Of a stretch of DNA of 20,092 nt, positions 1-6,542 are shown piece by piece. A program made the position numbers and the translations under genes. A model generated the notes under the pieces. The model was not told where the DNA came from, made no database searches, and saw nothing but the letters and a program-made list of their open reading frames with translations. The first letter of the stretch is position 1. Each line of letters begins with the position of its first letter. This stretch comes from JBFMDU01 sp034431935 (GTDB lineage: Bacteria; Chloroflexota; Dehalococcoidia; GIF9; JBFMDU01), in NCBI GenBank assembly GCA_034431935.1, contig DAOUCU010000106.1:1-20092 (forward strand), written 5' to 3'.

Positions 1-1344
1 GTCCAGCGCCGCTGTCGTCTTCACTGCATTCTCCACCGCTTCGACCTCATCAAAGGTCCGCACCCTGCGGCCTTCCATCACCACCCGGCCGTTGATAATG
101 ACGGTGTCGACGTCCGAATCACGGGCGCAGTAGACAATATTCTCGTATATGTTATGCAGCGGCACAATATGGGGCTTATTTAAATCGAGCAGAATGATGT
201 CCGCTTTCTTGCCCGGCTCGATACTGCCCAGCCTGTCCCCCATCCCAACCACCGCCGCACCATTCACTGTCGCCATCTCCAGCGCGCTCTGCGCCGTCAT
301 GGCATCCGGCCTGCCTTCCCTGAGCTTCTGCCCCAGGACCGCCAGCTTCATCGCCTCGAACATACTGGAATTATCGTTGCAGATGGAAGCATCGGAGCCC
401 AACCCGACCGTCACCCCGGCCCTGAGCATCCTGACCACCGGTGAAATCTGGAAGGGCCGTCCGGCGCGCATCATATTGGAGGTGGGGCAGTGTGATACCC
501 TGGTGCCTGTTTGCGCCAGCAGTCTGATTTCATCATCGTCCATGACAACCGCGTGGACGAGGAGCGTGTCCGGCCCGAGATAGCCTGTCTTTTTCAGGAA
601 ATATGTGGGCTTCCTAACGCCATAGCGGCCCTTATAGTCAAAGCCCTCCTCGCCCCCTTCTGCCCAGTGACTGGTCACCATGCTCCCGTACTCAGCAAGC
701 AGTGACTTGATTTCGGCCATCCTCTCCGGCGACTCCCTGATGCCCGGCCCGGGGGCGTATATCCAGACCCGTATCCGGCCGTCGGCCCTGTCGTGCCACG
801 TCTTGAACAGCCGCTTCACCTCCCGACGCATTTCTTCGGGACTGCTCAGCAGGAAGTCCGGCGCGTTGCTGTCTGAGAACATGCGGGCCAGGGCCACCCT
901 CATCCCGCTCTCCGCAACGGCCATGGCGATGCTGTCAGTATTTTCGGGATGACTGATGAAAGGATTATTCTCGATGAAGCAGGTGGTCCCGCCCTTGATC
1001 ATTTCGAGACATCCCAGCATAGCCGCGGCATAGCAGTCGCTGGGATCGGCCAGGATAACGTAGGGGTAAACCGCGGAGAGCCAGGCGAGCCGCTCGGTGA
1101 TGTCAGAAGCGATGCCTTTAAGCATCACATAACCGATATGCATGTGAGTGTTGATAAGACCGGGCAGGACCGCCTTACCGGAGGCATCGATGACCTTACG
1201 CACCCGATACCTGCCCGACAGCGTTTCGCTTTTCCCCACCGCTACAATCGAATCGCCCTCCACGGCGACGGCGCCATCCTCTATTATGCGACGCCTGCCG
1301 TCCATGGTAATTACCAGGGCATTCTTGATAAGCAGGTCAGTCAT
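1..1344 (-). CDS. Amidohydrolase (MTA/SAH or cytosine deaminase-like), C-terminus cut by window edge
   Basis: This is a metal-dependent hydrolase of the amidohydrolase superfamily, closest in motifs to S-adenosylhomocysteine/methylthioadenosine deaminases and TrzN/SsnA-like enzymes, which hydrolytically deaminate purine-like or other N-heterocyclic substrates in the cytosol. The frame is open from ATG 1344 to the left edge (448 codons seen, stop not reached). An N-terminal beta strand region (MTDLLIKNALVITMDG) precedes NTHMH (metal ligands His67 and His69). SHWAEG supplies His226 and Glu229, VHAV supplies His264, HCPTSN supplies His285, and GLGSDAS supplies the catalytic Asp318. The C-terminal 'GSIEPGKKADIILLD' signature is present. 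The start has a GGAGG site (1352-1356) seven bases upstream. Exact substrate cannot be told. It is divergent from the epimerase gene. Confidence 0.9.
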   Translation of the reverse strand, partial: MTDLLIKNALVITMDGRRRIIEDGAVAVEGDSIVAVGKSETLSGRYRVRKVIDASGKAVLPGLINTHMHIGYVMLKGIASDITERLAWLSAVYPYVILADPSDCYAAAMLGCLEMIKGGTTCFIENNPFISHPENTDSIAMAVAESGMRVALARMFSDSNAPDFLLSSPEEMRREVKRLFKTWHDRADGRIRVWIYAPGPGIRESPERMAEIKSLLAEYGSMVTSHWAEGGEEGFDYKGRYGVRKPTYFLKKTGYLGPDTLLVHAVVMDDDEIRLLAQTGTRVSHCPTSNMMRAGRPFQISPVVRMLRAGVTVGLGSDASICNDNSSMFEAMKLAVLGQKLREGRPDAMTAQSALEMATVNGAAVVGMGDRLGSIEPGKKADIILLDLNKPHIVPLHNIYENIVYCARDSDVDTVIINGRVVMEGRRVRTFDEVEAVENAVKTTAALD

Positions 1345-1409
1345 CGGGCCGCCTCCGCAAAGCTCGTTGGGAAACCTCACCTCGGAAGGTCAGATGCGAA
1401 CCGCCGGAC

Positions 1410-1438
1410 ACTCTAACCAACGCCGCTATCATTGTCAA
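1410..1438 (-). promoter_or_regulatory. Sigma-70-type promoter of the amidohydrolase gene
   Basis: Read on the minus strand, TTGACA (1433-1438), a 17-base spacer and TAGAGT (1410-1415) form a near-consensus promoter. Transcription would begin near 1403, giving a leader of about 60 bases that includes the GGAGG site. Its -35 box lies only 9 bases from the -35 box of the divergent epimerase promoter. Confidence 0.7.
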
Positions 1439-1447
1439 GGCATGACA

Positions 1448-1476
1448 TTGACAGCACAGTTCCGGATTTCTATACT
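1448..1476 (+). promoter_or_regulatory. Sigma-70-type promoter giving a leaderless epimerase mRNA
   Basis: TTGACA (1448-1453, perfect -35), a 17-base spacer and TATACT (1471-1476, 5 of 6 to the -10 consensus) lie directly before ATG 1485. A start about 7 bases after the -10 box would fall at 1482-1485, on or just before the ATG. There is no Shine-Dalgarno sequence, which fits leaderless translation. Confidence 0.7.
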
Positions 1477-1484
1477 CCCCGTCC

Positions 1485-2501
1485 ATGACCACCCTTGTCA
1501 CCGGCGCCAGCGGCCACATCGGCGCCAATCTGGTCCGCGCCCTGCTTGCCCGGGGCCGCCGGGTGCGCGCTCTCTGCCACCGGGACCACCGTGGCATCGA
1601 CGGTCTGAATATCGAAATCGTCCACGGCGACATCGAAGACCCCCATTCTCTGGAAGTCGCATTCCAGAATGCTGATGTCGTCTATCACCTCGCCGGACGC
1701 GTCTCACTCACCACGCACGACCGCGCTTTGGTCTGGCGCATTAACGTTGGCGGCGTAGCCAATGTCATTGAGGCCTGCCGCGCCGCCGGGGTGCGACGGC
1801 TGGTACATTTCTCCTCCATCCACGCCCTGGTACAGGAGCCGCTCAACACGCCCGTGGACGAACAACGGCAGCTGGTGGATGAACATTCCGGCGGCCTGCC
1901 GTACCACCGCTCCAAGGCTGCCGGTGAACGCCTGGTACGCGCCGCCATCGAACAGGGACTTAACGCCATTATCATCAACCCGACCGGCATTATCGGGCCC
2001 CACGACTTCAAGCCGTCCCACTTCGGCCAGGCATTACTATCGCTGGCCAACCACAGCCTCCCCGCCCTGGTCGACAACGGATTCAACTGGGTAGACGCCC
2101 GTGATGTGGCCACAGCCGCCATCCTCGCCGAGGAGCAGGCGCCGTCAGGCAGACGCTACATCATATCCGGCCACTGGGCATCCATGGTCGAACTGGCGAA
2201 GATGGTCGAGGCTCTCACCGGGTCAGCACCTCCACCTATCACCCTCCCGATGTGGCTGGCACGGGTGGCCGCACCGATCCTCCACGGCTACCAGCACCTG
2301 ACCGGCCGCCACACCCCGTTCACAACCGGTTCCATCAAGGCAATGGCCGCGAACCGACATGTCTCCCATGAGCTGGCCACAAGCGAGCTGCACTACCGGC
2401 CGCGCCCCCTGCCGGAGACCATTGCCGATACCATGCGCTGGTTCCACGACCACGGCTTCCCGGTAAAGCTCCTCGCAGGTAACAGACCGCGTATTCTCTG
2501 A
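1485..2501 (+). CDS. NAD(P)-dependent epimerase/dehydratase, extended SDR (3-beta-HSD / DFR-like)
   Basis: This 338-aa protein is an extended short-chain dehydrogenase. The N-terminal Rossmann fold carries GASGHIG (residues 7-13), the GxxGxxG dinucleotide site. 'VYHLAG' follows the fourth beta strand, Ser110/Ser111 sit in HFSSIH, and Tyr140-His-Arg-Ser-Lys144 is the catalytic YxxxK pair. 'INPTGIIGPHD' and the C-terminal 'PETIADTMRWFHDHG' are typical of 3-beta-hydroxysteroid dehydrogenase, dihydroflavonol reductase and sugar-epimerase relatives. The substrate cannot be decided: a hydroxysteroid-like or a nucleotide-sugar substrate are both open. ATG 1485 has no ribosome binding site, but a near-consensus promoter ends 8 bases upstream, so it is probably translated from a leaderless mRNA. 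The steroid-reductase-like remnant just after its stop hints at a sterol or polycyclic lipid context, only weakly. Confidence 0.92.
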   Translation: MTTLVTGASGHIGANLVRALLARGRRVRALCHRDHRGIDGLNIEIVHGDIEDPHSLEVAFQNADVVYHLAGRVSLTTHDRALVWRINVGGVANVIEACRAAGVRRLVHFSSIHALVQEPLNTPVDEQRQLVDEHSGGLPYHRSKAAGERLVRAAIEQGLNAIIINPTGIIGPHDFKPSHFGQALLSLANHSLPALVDNGFNWVDARDVATAAILAEEQAPSGRRYIISGHWASMVELAKMVEALTGSAPPPITLPMWLARVAAPILHGYQHLTGRHTPFTTGSIKAMAANRHVSHELATSELHYRPRPLPETIADTMRWFHDHGFPVKLLAGNRPRIL

Positions 2502-2651
2502 ACGCGGGGTGTTCGACGTCTCCTCGCCGTCTGGACCGCGGCCAACTTTATCCCGCACAAACAGTCCCACCACTGGTACCATACACATTTCAGTAACTTC
2601 CCGGAGAACCGCAGGGCGCTCATCGCAGGGCTCCGGCAGATATTAGACTCC
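2502..2651 (+). pseudogene. Remnant of a steroid 5-alpha-reductase/DUF1295-family C-terminus
   Basis: In the same frame as, and directly after, the epimerase stop codon, an open stretch reads protein-like. It includes WTAANFIPHKQSHHWYHTHF followed by SNFPENRRALIAGLRQIL. The order 'N-x-x-P...HxWY...F-x-(Y/F)P-x-x-R-(K/R)AL-I' is what I recall of the extreme C-terminus of 3-oxo-5-alpha-steroid 4-dehydrogenase-like membrane reductases, where the last residues bind NADPH. Only about 40 codons remain. No start codon, N-terminal domain or membrane helices are present, so it would be a deletion remnant. The alternative is chance or a C-terminal extension of the epimerase reached by reading through TGA. 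The assignment is from memory of the family and needs a profile search. Confidence 0.4.
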
Positions 2652-2659
2652 CCGCCTTC

Positions 2660-3040
2660 TCAGCTCCGCAAGGCTATAGCCTCAATCTCAACCAGAGCAT
2701 CCATCGGCAGGCGTGCTACCTCATAGGTCGCCCGCGCCGGGAAGTCGCCAGGGAAGAACTCCCCGTAAGCCTGGTTGACTGCCGGGAACTCGTTCAGGTC
2801 CCTGAGCAGGATAGTCGTCTTGACCACATCCTTCATACCAAGCCCGGCGGCTTCAAGGATCGCCTGAATGTTCCAAAGGGCCTGATGCGCCTGCTCGGCC
2901 GCCGTCTTACCCTTCAGCTTCATCGTGGCCGGATCCAGCCCGAGCTGTCCTGAGACAAACACCAGATTACCGGCCTCGACGGCCTGCGAATACGGGCCGA
3001 TGGGCTTCGGCGCCTTATCGGTGTGAACTGTCCTTTTCAA
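2660..3040 (-). CDS. ridA: RidA family enamine/imine deaminase
   Basis: A 126-aa protein of the RidA/YjgF/UK114 family, which hydrolyses reactive 2-aminoacrylate and other enamines released by PLP enzymes, acting as a cytosolic homotrimer. Family landmarks in order: N-terminal KAPKPIGPYSQAV, VFVSGQLGLDP, the central 'AEQAHQALWNIQAILEAAG', 'DVVKTTILLRDL', and C-terminal PARATYEVARLPMDALVEIE with the substrate-carboxylate-binding Arg103 (equivalent to Arg105 of E. coli RidA) and Glu118. Length is typical. The start is TTG at 3040, chosen because AAGGAGG (3048-3054) lies seven bases upstream and the protein would otherwise lose its conserved N-terminus. It is monocistronic and faces the epimerase gene and its downstream remnant. 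Confidence 0.95.
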   Translation of the reverse strand: MKRTVHTDKAPKPIGPYSQAVEAGNLVFVSGQLGLDPATMKLKGKTAAEQAHQALWNIQAILEAAGLGMKDVVKTTILLRDLNEFPAVNQAYGEFFPGDFPARATYEVARLPMDALVEIEAIALRS

Positions 3041-3159
3041 AGCGGCTCCTCCTTACGGCTCGACCAAGACTTCCCCCAGATTATGACATTTCCCTGAGCC
3101 CTGCGCACGCCGGAGAGGGTATTCTGCCAAATTTTAACCCGTCATTAAACCAGGCTTAA

Positions 3160-3187
3160 TTGTTTCTTAATTATTCATCATTAAAAT
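3160..3187 (+). promoter_or_regulatory. Possible promoter of a small intergenic transcript
   Basis: TTGTTT (3160-3165, 3 of 6), a 16-base spacer and TAAAAT (3182-3187, 5 of 6) lie in the AT-rich stretch. A start near 3194 would sit about 23 bases upstream of the ATG at 3217. The -35 box is weak, so this is tentative. Confidence 0.3.
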
Positions 3188-3216
3188 GAGATTGTGGGAA
3201 TTGAGAAGGGACCGGA

Positions 3217-3432
3217 ATGTTAAAGCGGCGATATCTGAGCGAGGCGCTCTACCCGATGCAGTCCCCGGTTGTCAGATGGCCCAGGTCAAGACCGGCGAAA
3301 CAAGCGGCCAAATATGCCGTGCCGGTAGCGGACAGGTCTGCCACGCCGCCGGTAACTTTAACCCTGTTTGACCTGACGTCCCCGGCACTATCTTCCCGCA
3401 TGGAGAGTCCAGGCAACTTGGCCTGCCGCTAG
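3217..3432 (+). CDS. Possible small protein, unrecognised (71 aa)
   Basis: I do not recognise this ORF. It encodes a basic, proline-rich 71-residue peptide without an obvious signal peptide, membrane helix or motif. In its favour: GAGAAGGG ends six bases before the ATG, a candidate promoter lies just upstream, about two thirds of its codons end in G or C as in coding DNA of this genome, and a strong hairpin follows 33 bases after its stop. Against it: no family resemblance, unremarkable composition, and a second overlapping ORF (from 3186) in another frame. It could instead be part of a non-coding RNA or random open frame. Confidence 0.27.
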   Translation: MLKRRYLSEALYPMQSPVVRWPRSRPAKQAAKYAVPVADRSATPPVTLTLFDLTSPALSSRMESPGNLACR

Positions 3433-3465
3433 CTACGGCGCTTTGCTTCTCTTCCTCCTTCGCTC

Positions 3466-3505
3466 GGCCGGGATACATTCGAATGACGCGGAATGTATCC
3501 CGGCC
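3466..3505 (+). terminator. Strong hairpin (15-bp perfect stem), possible terminator
   Basis: GGCCGGGATACATTC (3466-3480) is the exact reverse complement of 3491-3505, with a 10-base loop GAATGACGCG. The stem is followed by CTTAATAT, not a T-run, so intrinsic termination is possible but not canonical. It could also be a palindromic repeat element. It separates the small ORF region from the lemA promoter. Confidence 0.5.
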
Positions 3506-3629
3506 CTTAATATCAGGTCATCACGCGCGCCACTGAAGTAACCTCATTATTATTTGAAGACCCATCACGGCACCAGACCCGTCGGCTGTCCTGCTGCTTA
3601 CCTGGTACCGACGTTATTGTTCAGCAGCA

Positions 3630-3659
3630 TTGCCGCACCTGTGACCGCAGTCGTATAAT
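3630..3659 (+). promoter_or_regulatory. Promoter of the lemA operon
   Basis: TTGCCG (3630-3635, 4 of 6), an 18-base spacer and a perfect TATAAT (3654-3659). The predicted transcript starts near 3666, leaving a leader of about 37 bases with GAGGAGG (3689-3695) before the GTG start of lemA. Confidence 0.6.
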
Positions 3660-3702
3660 GAGCCGTTTGCTCCGTAATCAACTGCCTTGAGGAGGCCCTC
3701 CA

Positions 3703-4272
3703 GTGAAAAAGCTAGGCTGGTATATCGTTATTGGCGTGTTCGTTCTCCTGGGTGTCGTGGTCCTCGGCTCGCTTATCGGCACCTACAACTCGCTGGTGAG
3801 CAAATCGCAGGCGGTGGACGCCCAGTGGTCGCAGGTTGAGACGCAGTACCAGCGGCGCTACGACCTCATCCCCAACCTGGTCAACAGCGTCAAGGGCGCC
3901 ATGGCACAGGAACAGAAGGTCTTCGACGCCATCGCCCAGGCCAGGACCAAATATGGAAGCGCTGTCACCACCGACGAGAAGGCAGCCGCCGCCGGAGAAC
4001 TGGAAGTTGCCCTGGGGCGGCTCCTGGTGGTCATGGAGAACTATCCCCAGCTGAAGTCGATTGACGCCGTTCGCGGCCTGATGGACGAGCTGGCTGGTAC
4101 TGAGAACCGTATCAGCACCGAGCGGCGCCGCTACAACGAAGCTGTCCGGGACTACAATACCGCCATCAAGACTTTCCCCACCAACGTGATTGCCGGCATG
4201 TTCGGCTTCACCGACAAGAAGTATTTCGAATCGGTATCGGGGGCCAACCTGGCTCCGAAGGTCGAGTTCTAG
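3703..4272 (+). CDS. lemA: LemA family membrane-anchored protein
   Basis: A 189-aa LemA family protein. Residues 5-27 form one N-terminal membrane helix, followed by the signature YNSLV, then DAQWSQVETQYQRRYDLIPN and LVNSVKGAM, a helical bundle, and a C-terminus with 'YNTAIKTFPTNVIAGMFGF', matching the family end to end at the usual length. The precise role of LemA is not settled; the family sits in the envelope with the N-terminus out and is commonly next to TPM-domain genes. The start is GTG 3703, supported by GAGGAGG seven bases upstream and by the membrane helix starting immediately. It abuts the TPM gene with no spacing, so the two are co-transcribed. Confidence 0.95.
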   Translation: MKKLGWYIVIGVFVLLGVVVLGSLIGTYNSLVSKSQAVDAQWSQVETQYQRRYDLIPNLVNSVKGAMAQEQKVFDAIAQARTKYGSAVTTDEKAAAAGELEVALGRLLVVMENYPQLKSIDAVRGLMDELAGTENRISTERRRYNEAVRDYNTAIKTFPTNVIAGMFGFTDKKYFESVSGANLAPKVEF

Positions 4273-5163
4273 ATGAAGCATTTCTGGCCGGGCCTGGTGC
4301 TGGCCGCTATTGTTTTCACCGCCGTCGCCAGCCCGCTTCTGGCGCAGACGTTCCCTCAGCCCCAGGGATACGTCAGCGATTTCGCCGGGCTCCTTTCTGC
4401 CAGCGGTAAGAACCGTCTTGAGACACAGCTGTCCCTGGTGGAGAAAGAGACCGGCGCCGAAATCGCCGTAGTTACGGTCAAATCACTTGACGGTATGTCC
4501 ATCGAAGAATATGCCAGCCGCCTCTTCGAAAAGTGGGGCATCGGCAAGAAGGGCAAGGACAACGGCGTCCTTTTCCTGACCGCCAGCGACGAGCGCAAGG
4601 TACGCATCGAAGTCGGCTACGGGCTTGAGGCTGTCATCACCGATGCCCGGGCTGGACGCATCCTCGATAACGAGGTCCTGCCCGCCTACAAACGGGGCGA
4701 CTACGAAGCCGGCATTATCGCCGGCATCAACGCCATCGAAGGCTACGTCAGGTCGGGAGTGCCGCCCGATGCGGATGAGGAGGCGTACTCCAGCTCTTCT
4801 GAAGACTTCAGCTTGTTCGGGCTTATCTTCATCGCCTTCATTTTCCTGAGCTATCTGGTCAGCTATATGTCCCGTACCAGGTCGATCTGGCTCGGCGGTG
4901 TGGTCGGTGCGCTGGCCGGGGTCGGCCTCGGGGCGCTCATCGGCAACTGGCTCGCCTTCATTATCGCGCCCATCATACTTGGCGGCGCCGGCACGGGACT
5001 GGACTGGGTGCTTTCCCGCAACTATCAGGCGCGGCGGGCTTCTGGACGACCAACCGCCTGGCACCGAACCTGGGGTGGCTTCAGCGGCGGAGGCCGGGGC
5101 GGCGGCTTTGGCGGCTTTGGCGGAGGCATGTCCGGAGGCGGTGGGGCCAGCAGAGGATGGTAG
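4273..5163 (+). CDS. TPM-domain membrane protein (YgcG family)
   Basis: A 296-aa secreted/membrane protein. A signal peptide (about 1-24, ending LLA before QTF) leads into a TPM domain (about 30-155) with GYVSDFAGLL, 'LVEKETGAEIAVVTVKSLDGMS', 'WGIGKKGKDNGVLFL' and VRIEVGYGLEAVITDA. The TPM domain of plant TLP18.3 has phosphatase activity and roles in protein turnover; in bacteria the function is mostly unknown. Two to three membrane helices (about 180-198 and 205-245) follow, and the protein ends in a glycine-rich tail (GGGRGGGFGGFGGGMSGGGG) typical of YgcG relatives. Its ATG directly follows the lemA stop. The transporter gene starts inside its last codons. It probably works with LemA at the membrane. 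Confidence 0.92.
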   Translation: MKHFWPGLVLAAIVFTAVASPLLAQTFPQPQGYVSDFAGLLSASGKNRLETQLSLVEKETGAEIAVVTVKSLDGMSIEEYASRLFEKWGIGKKGKDNGVLFLTASDERKVRIEVGYGLEAVITDARAGRILDNEVLPAYKRGDYEAGIIAGINAIEGYVRSGVPPDADEEAYSSSSEDFSLFGLIFIAFIFLSYLVSYMSRTRSIWLGGVVGALAGVGLGALIGNWLAFIIAPIILGGAGTGLDWVLSRNYQARRASGRPTAWHRTWGGFSGGGRGGGFGGFGGGMSGGGGASRGW

Positions 5164-6407
5164 GTAAGGTCTTCTACGGCTGGTGGATTCTCATCGCCGC
5201 CGTGACCGCCAACATTATCAGCGGTGGGACCGCTATCTACGGGCTGACACTGTTCATCAAGCCGGTAATCGCCGAATTCGGCTGGTCATACCTCGAAGTC
5301 TCATCGGCCATCGCTGTCACCGGCGTTCTGGTCGGTATTCTTTCCCCGGTAATCGGTGGCTTCGTCGACCGCTTCGGCTCCCGGAAAGTCGTCTTCATTT
5401 CATCCATCGTGGTCGGAACCAGTTTCATCATCCTCAGCTTCACTAACTCCATATTTACTTTCTACCTTGCCTTCGCCGTCATGGCCGCCGGCTCCAGCGG
5501 CACCGGCAGTATCCCTCTGCAGGCGGTCATCGGCAACTGGTTCCACCGCCGCATGGGCTTCGCCATGGGCATCGCCTCCGCCGGAGTTGGCCTCGGCGGC
5601 CTTCTTCTACCGGCCATAGCCTGGCTCATCCTGACCTGGGGCTGGCGGGCAGCCTCGTTGGCCGTTGGCATCGGCATCGGCATCGTCATGCCCGCATTGG
5701 CCATGGTCCTGCGCCAGCGGCCCGAGGAATATGGATACTATCCCGACGGCGATAGGCCGTCGCCGCTTTTCAATACCGGGTCAACCGGCATGCCGGCGCC
5801 GAAAACCACCGACGGAGTAACCGCCAGAAAAGCACTGGTAACACGTACCTTCTGGCTCCTGGCTCTTGCCTATTCCATCTACTTCATGGGCCTCAATGCC
5901 GTCATTCTGCATGTCGTACCATTTCTCCAGAGCGTCAACCTTGAGCCTGCCACCGCCGCTTTTTTTGCCACCGCACTGGCAATTATCAGCAACGTCGGAC
6001 GGGTCGGCTACGGCTACCTCGGCGACCGCATTCCCCGGAAGCATGCCTTTGCCATAACCTTCCTCTCGCAGGCCTTAGGGCTGACAGTTGTCCTGTTCGC
6101 GCCATCAGCCTGGGCGCTGGGACTGTTCGTCGTGCTTTACGGTACCGGCTACGGGGGAAGTGTCGCGCTCTCCTCAGCCATGACCCGCGAGTACTTTGGT
6201 CGGATAGCCTTTGGCGCCATCCAGGGCTGGTTCTTTGCCGCCACCACTCTGGCTGGCATGGCCGGCCCGATGTTCGCCGGCTGGATCTTTGACATCAACC
6301 AGAGCTACAACACCGCCTGGATAGTCTTTGCCGCGGCCAATGCCTTCGGCATACTTGCGGTGCTGGCCCTGAAGCGGAACCCGGCCGCAGAGGCTGGCGC
6401 GCACTGA
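5157..6407 (+). CDS. MFS transporter, OFA (oxalate/formate antiporter)-like
   Basis: A 416-aa major facilitator with about 12 membrane helices. After the first helix pair comes the motif-A-like GGFVDRFGSRKV (Asp71), and the matching loop in the second half reads GYGYLGDRIPRKH (Asp290). The N-terminal 'FYGWWILIAAVTANIISGG' and 'IKPVIAEFGWSYLEVSSA' are characteristic of the OFA/monocarboxylate transporter group, which moves oxalate, formate, lactate or similar organic anions. A hydrophilic central loop (about 195-220) separates the halves. ATG 5157 overlaps the end of the TPM gene by seven bases, suggesting translational coupling; no good ribosome site is seen. It lies 135 bases before the glycyl-radical enzyme, so it may carry that enzyme's substrate or product. 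The substrate itself is inference. Confidence 0.9.
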   Translation: MVGKVFYGWWILIAAVTANIISGGTAIYGLTLFIKPVIAEFGWSYLEVSSAIAVTGVLVGILSPVIGGFVDRFGSRKVVFISSIVVGTSFIILSFTNSIFTFYLAFAVMAAGSSGTGSIPLQAVIGNWFHRRMGFAMGIASAGVGLGGLLLPAIAWLILTWGWRAASLAVGIGIGIVMPALAMVLRQRPEEYGYYPDGDRPSPLFNTGSTGMPAPKTTDGVTARKALVTRTFWLLALAYSIYFMGLNAVILHVVPFLQSVNLEPATAAFFATALAIISNVGRVGYGYLGDRIPRKHAFAITFLSQALGLTVVLFAPSAWALGLFVVLYGTGYGGSVALSSAMTREYFGRIAFGAIQGWFFAATTLAGMAGPMFAGWIFDINQSYNTAWIVFAAANAFGILAVLALKRNPAAEAGAH

Positions 6408-6440
6408 ATAAATCCTATCGATCACGCTGCTGAGAAATGC

Positions 6441-6460
6441 GACTTAAGTCATGGCATGAC
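6441..6460. promoter_or_regulatory. Two overlapping palindromes, candidate operator upstream of the glycyl-radical enzyme
   Basis: GACTTAAGTC (6441-6450) is a perfect 10-base palindrome. It overlaps GTCATGGCATGAC (6448-6460), two 6-base inverted arms around a single G. The second one covers most of the -35 box, a position suited to a repressor. No matching regulator gene is in the window and the motif is not one I can assign to a family. Confidence 0.4.
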
Positions 6461-6485
6461 AGCAAGCGGTGAGACAGAGTATAAT
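6456..6485 (+). promoter_or_regulatory. Promoter of the glycyl-radical enzyme gene
   Basis: ATGACA (6456-6461, 5 of 6), an 18-base spacer and a perfect TATAAT (6480-6485). The predicted start is near 6492, giving a leader of about 50 bases that contains GAGGAGG just before ATG 6543. Confidence 0.65.
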
Positions 6486-6542
6486 TATGTAAATCGCCTT
6501 CCTCTATTGTGTTTATGTTGACCGGTTGTCGAGGAGGTAGAC

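Larger units (their letters stand above)
3041..3702. other. 660-base intergenic region between ridA and lemA
   Basis: No recognised gene fills this gap. It begins with the ridA leader and an AT-rich stretch (about 3130-3190) that contrasts with the GC-rich surroundings. It then holds a possible short ORF (3217-3432), a strong inverted repeat (3466-3505) and the lemA promoter region (3630-3660). I saw no tRNA and could not fit a riboswitch consensus from the classes I know. Confidence 0.6.

Noticed and set aside
149..1675. Several plus-strand frames across the amidohydrolase and the divergent spacer
   Set aside because: The minus frame carries all metal ligands of an amidohydrolase and a ribosome site; the plus frames are low-complexity shadows.
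2487..2507. Terminator hairpin over the SDR stop (CCGCGT / ACGCGG, 9-base loop)
   Set aside because: Only six pairs, overlapping the stop codon and without a T-run; too weak to call.
3186..3371. 61-codon ORF overlapping the 71-codon small ORF
   Set aside because: It has no ribosome site and would start at or before the predicted transcript start; the frame from 3217 has the better signals.
3217..3432. Riboswitch (cobalamin-like) in the ridA-lemA gap
   Set aside because: Some GC-rich pairings are possible, but I could not find the conserved core of any riboswitch class, and no cofactor or transport gene of such a type follows.
3712..4281. 189-codon minus-strand open frame across lemA
   Set aside because: It mirrors lemA codon for codon on the opposite strand; LemA has full family motifs, promoter and ribosome site, while the antisense peptide matches nothing.
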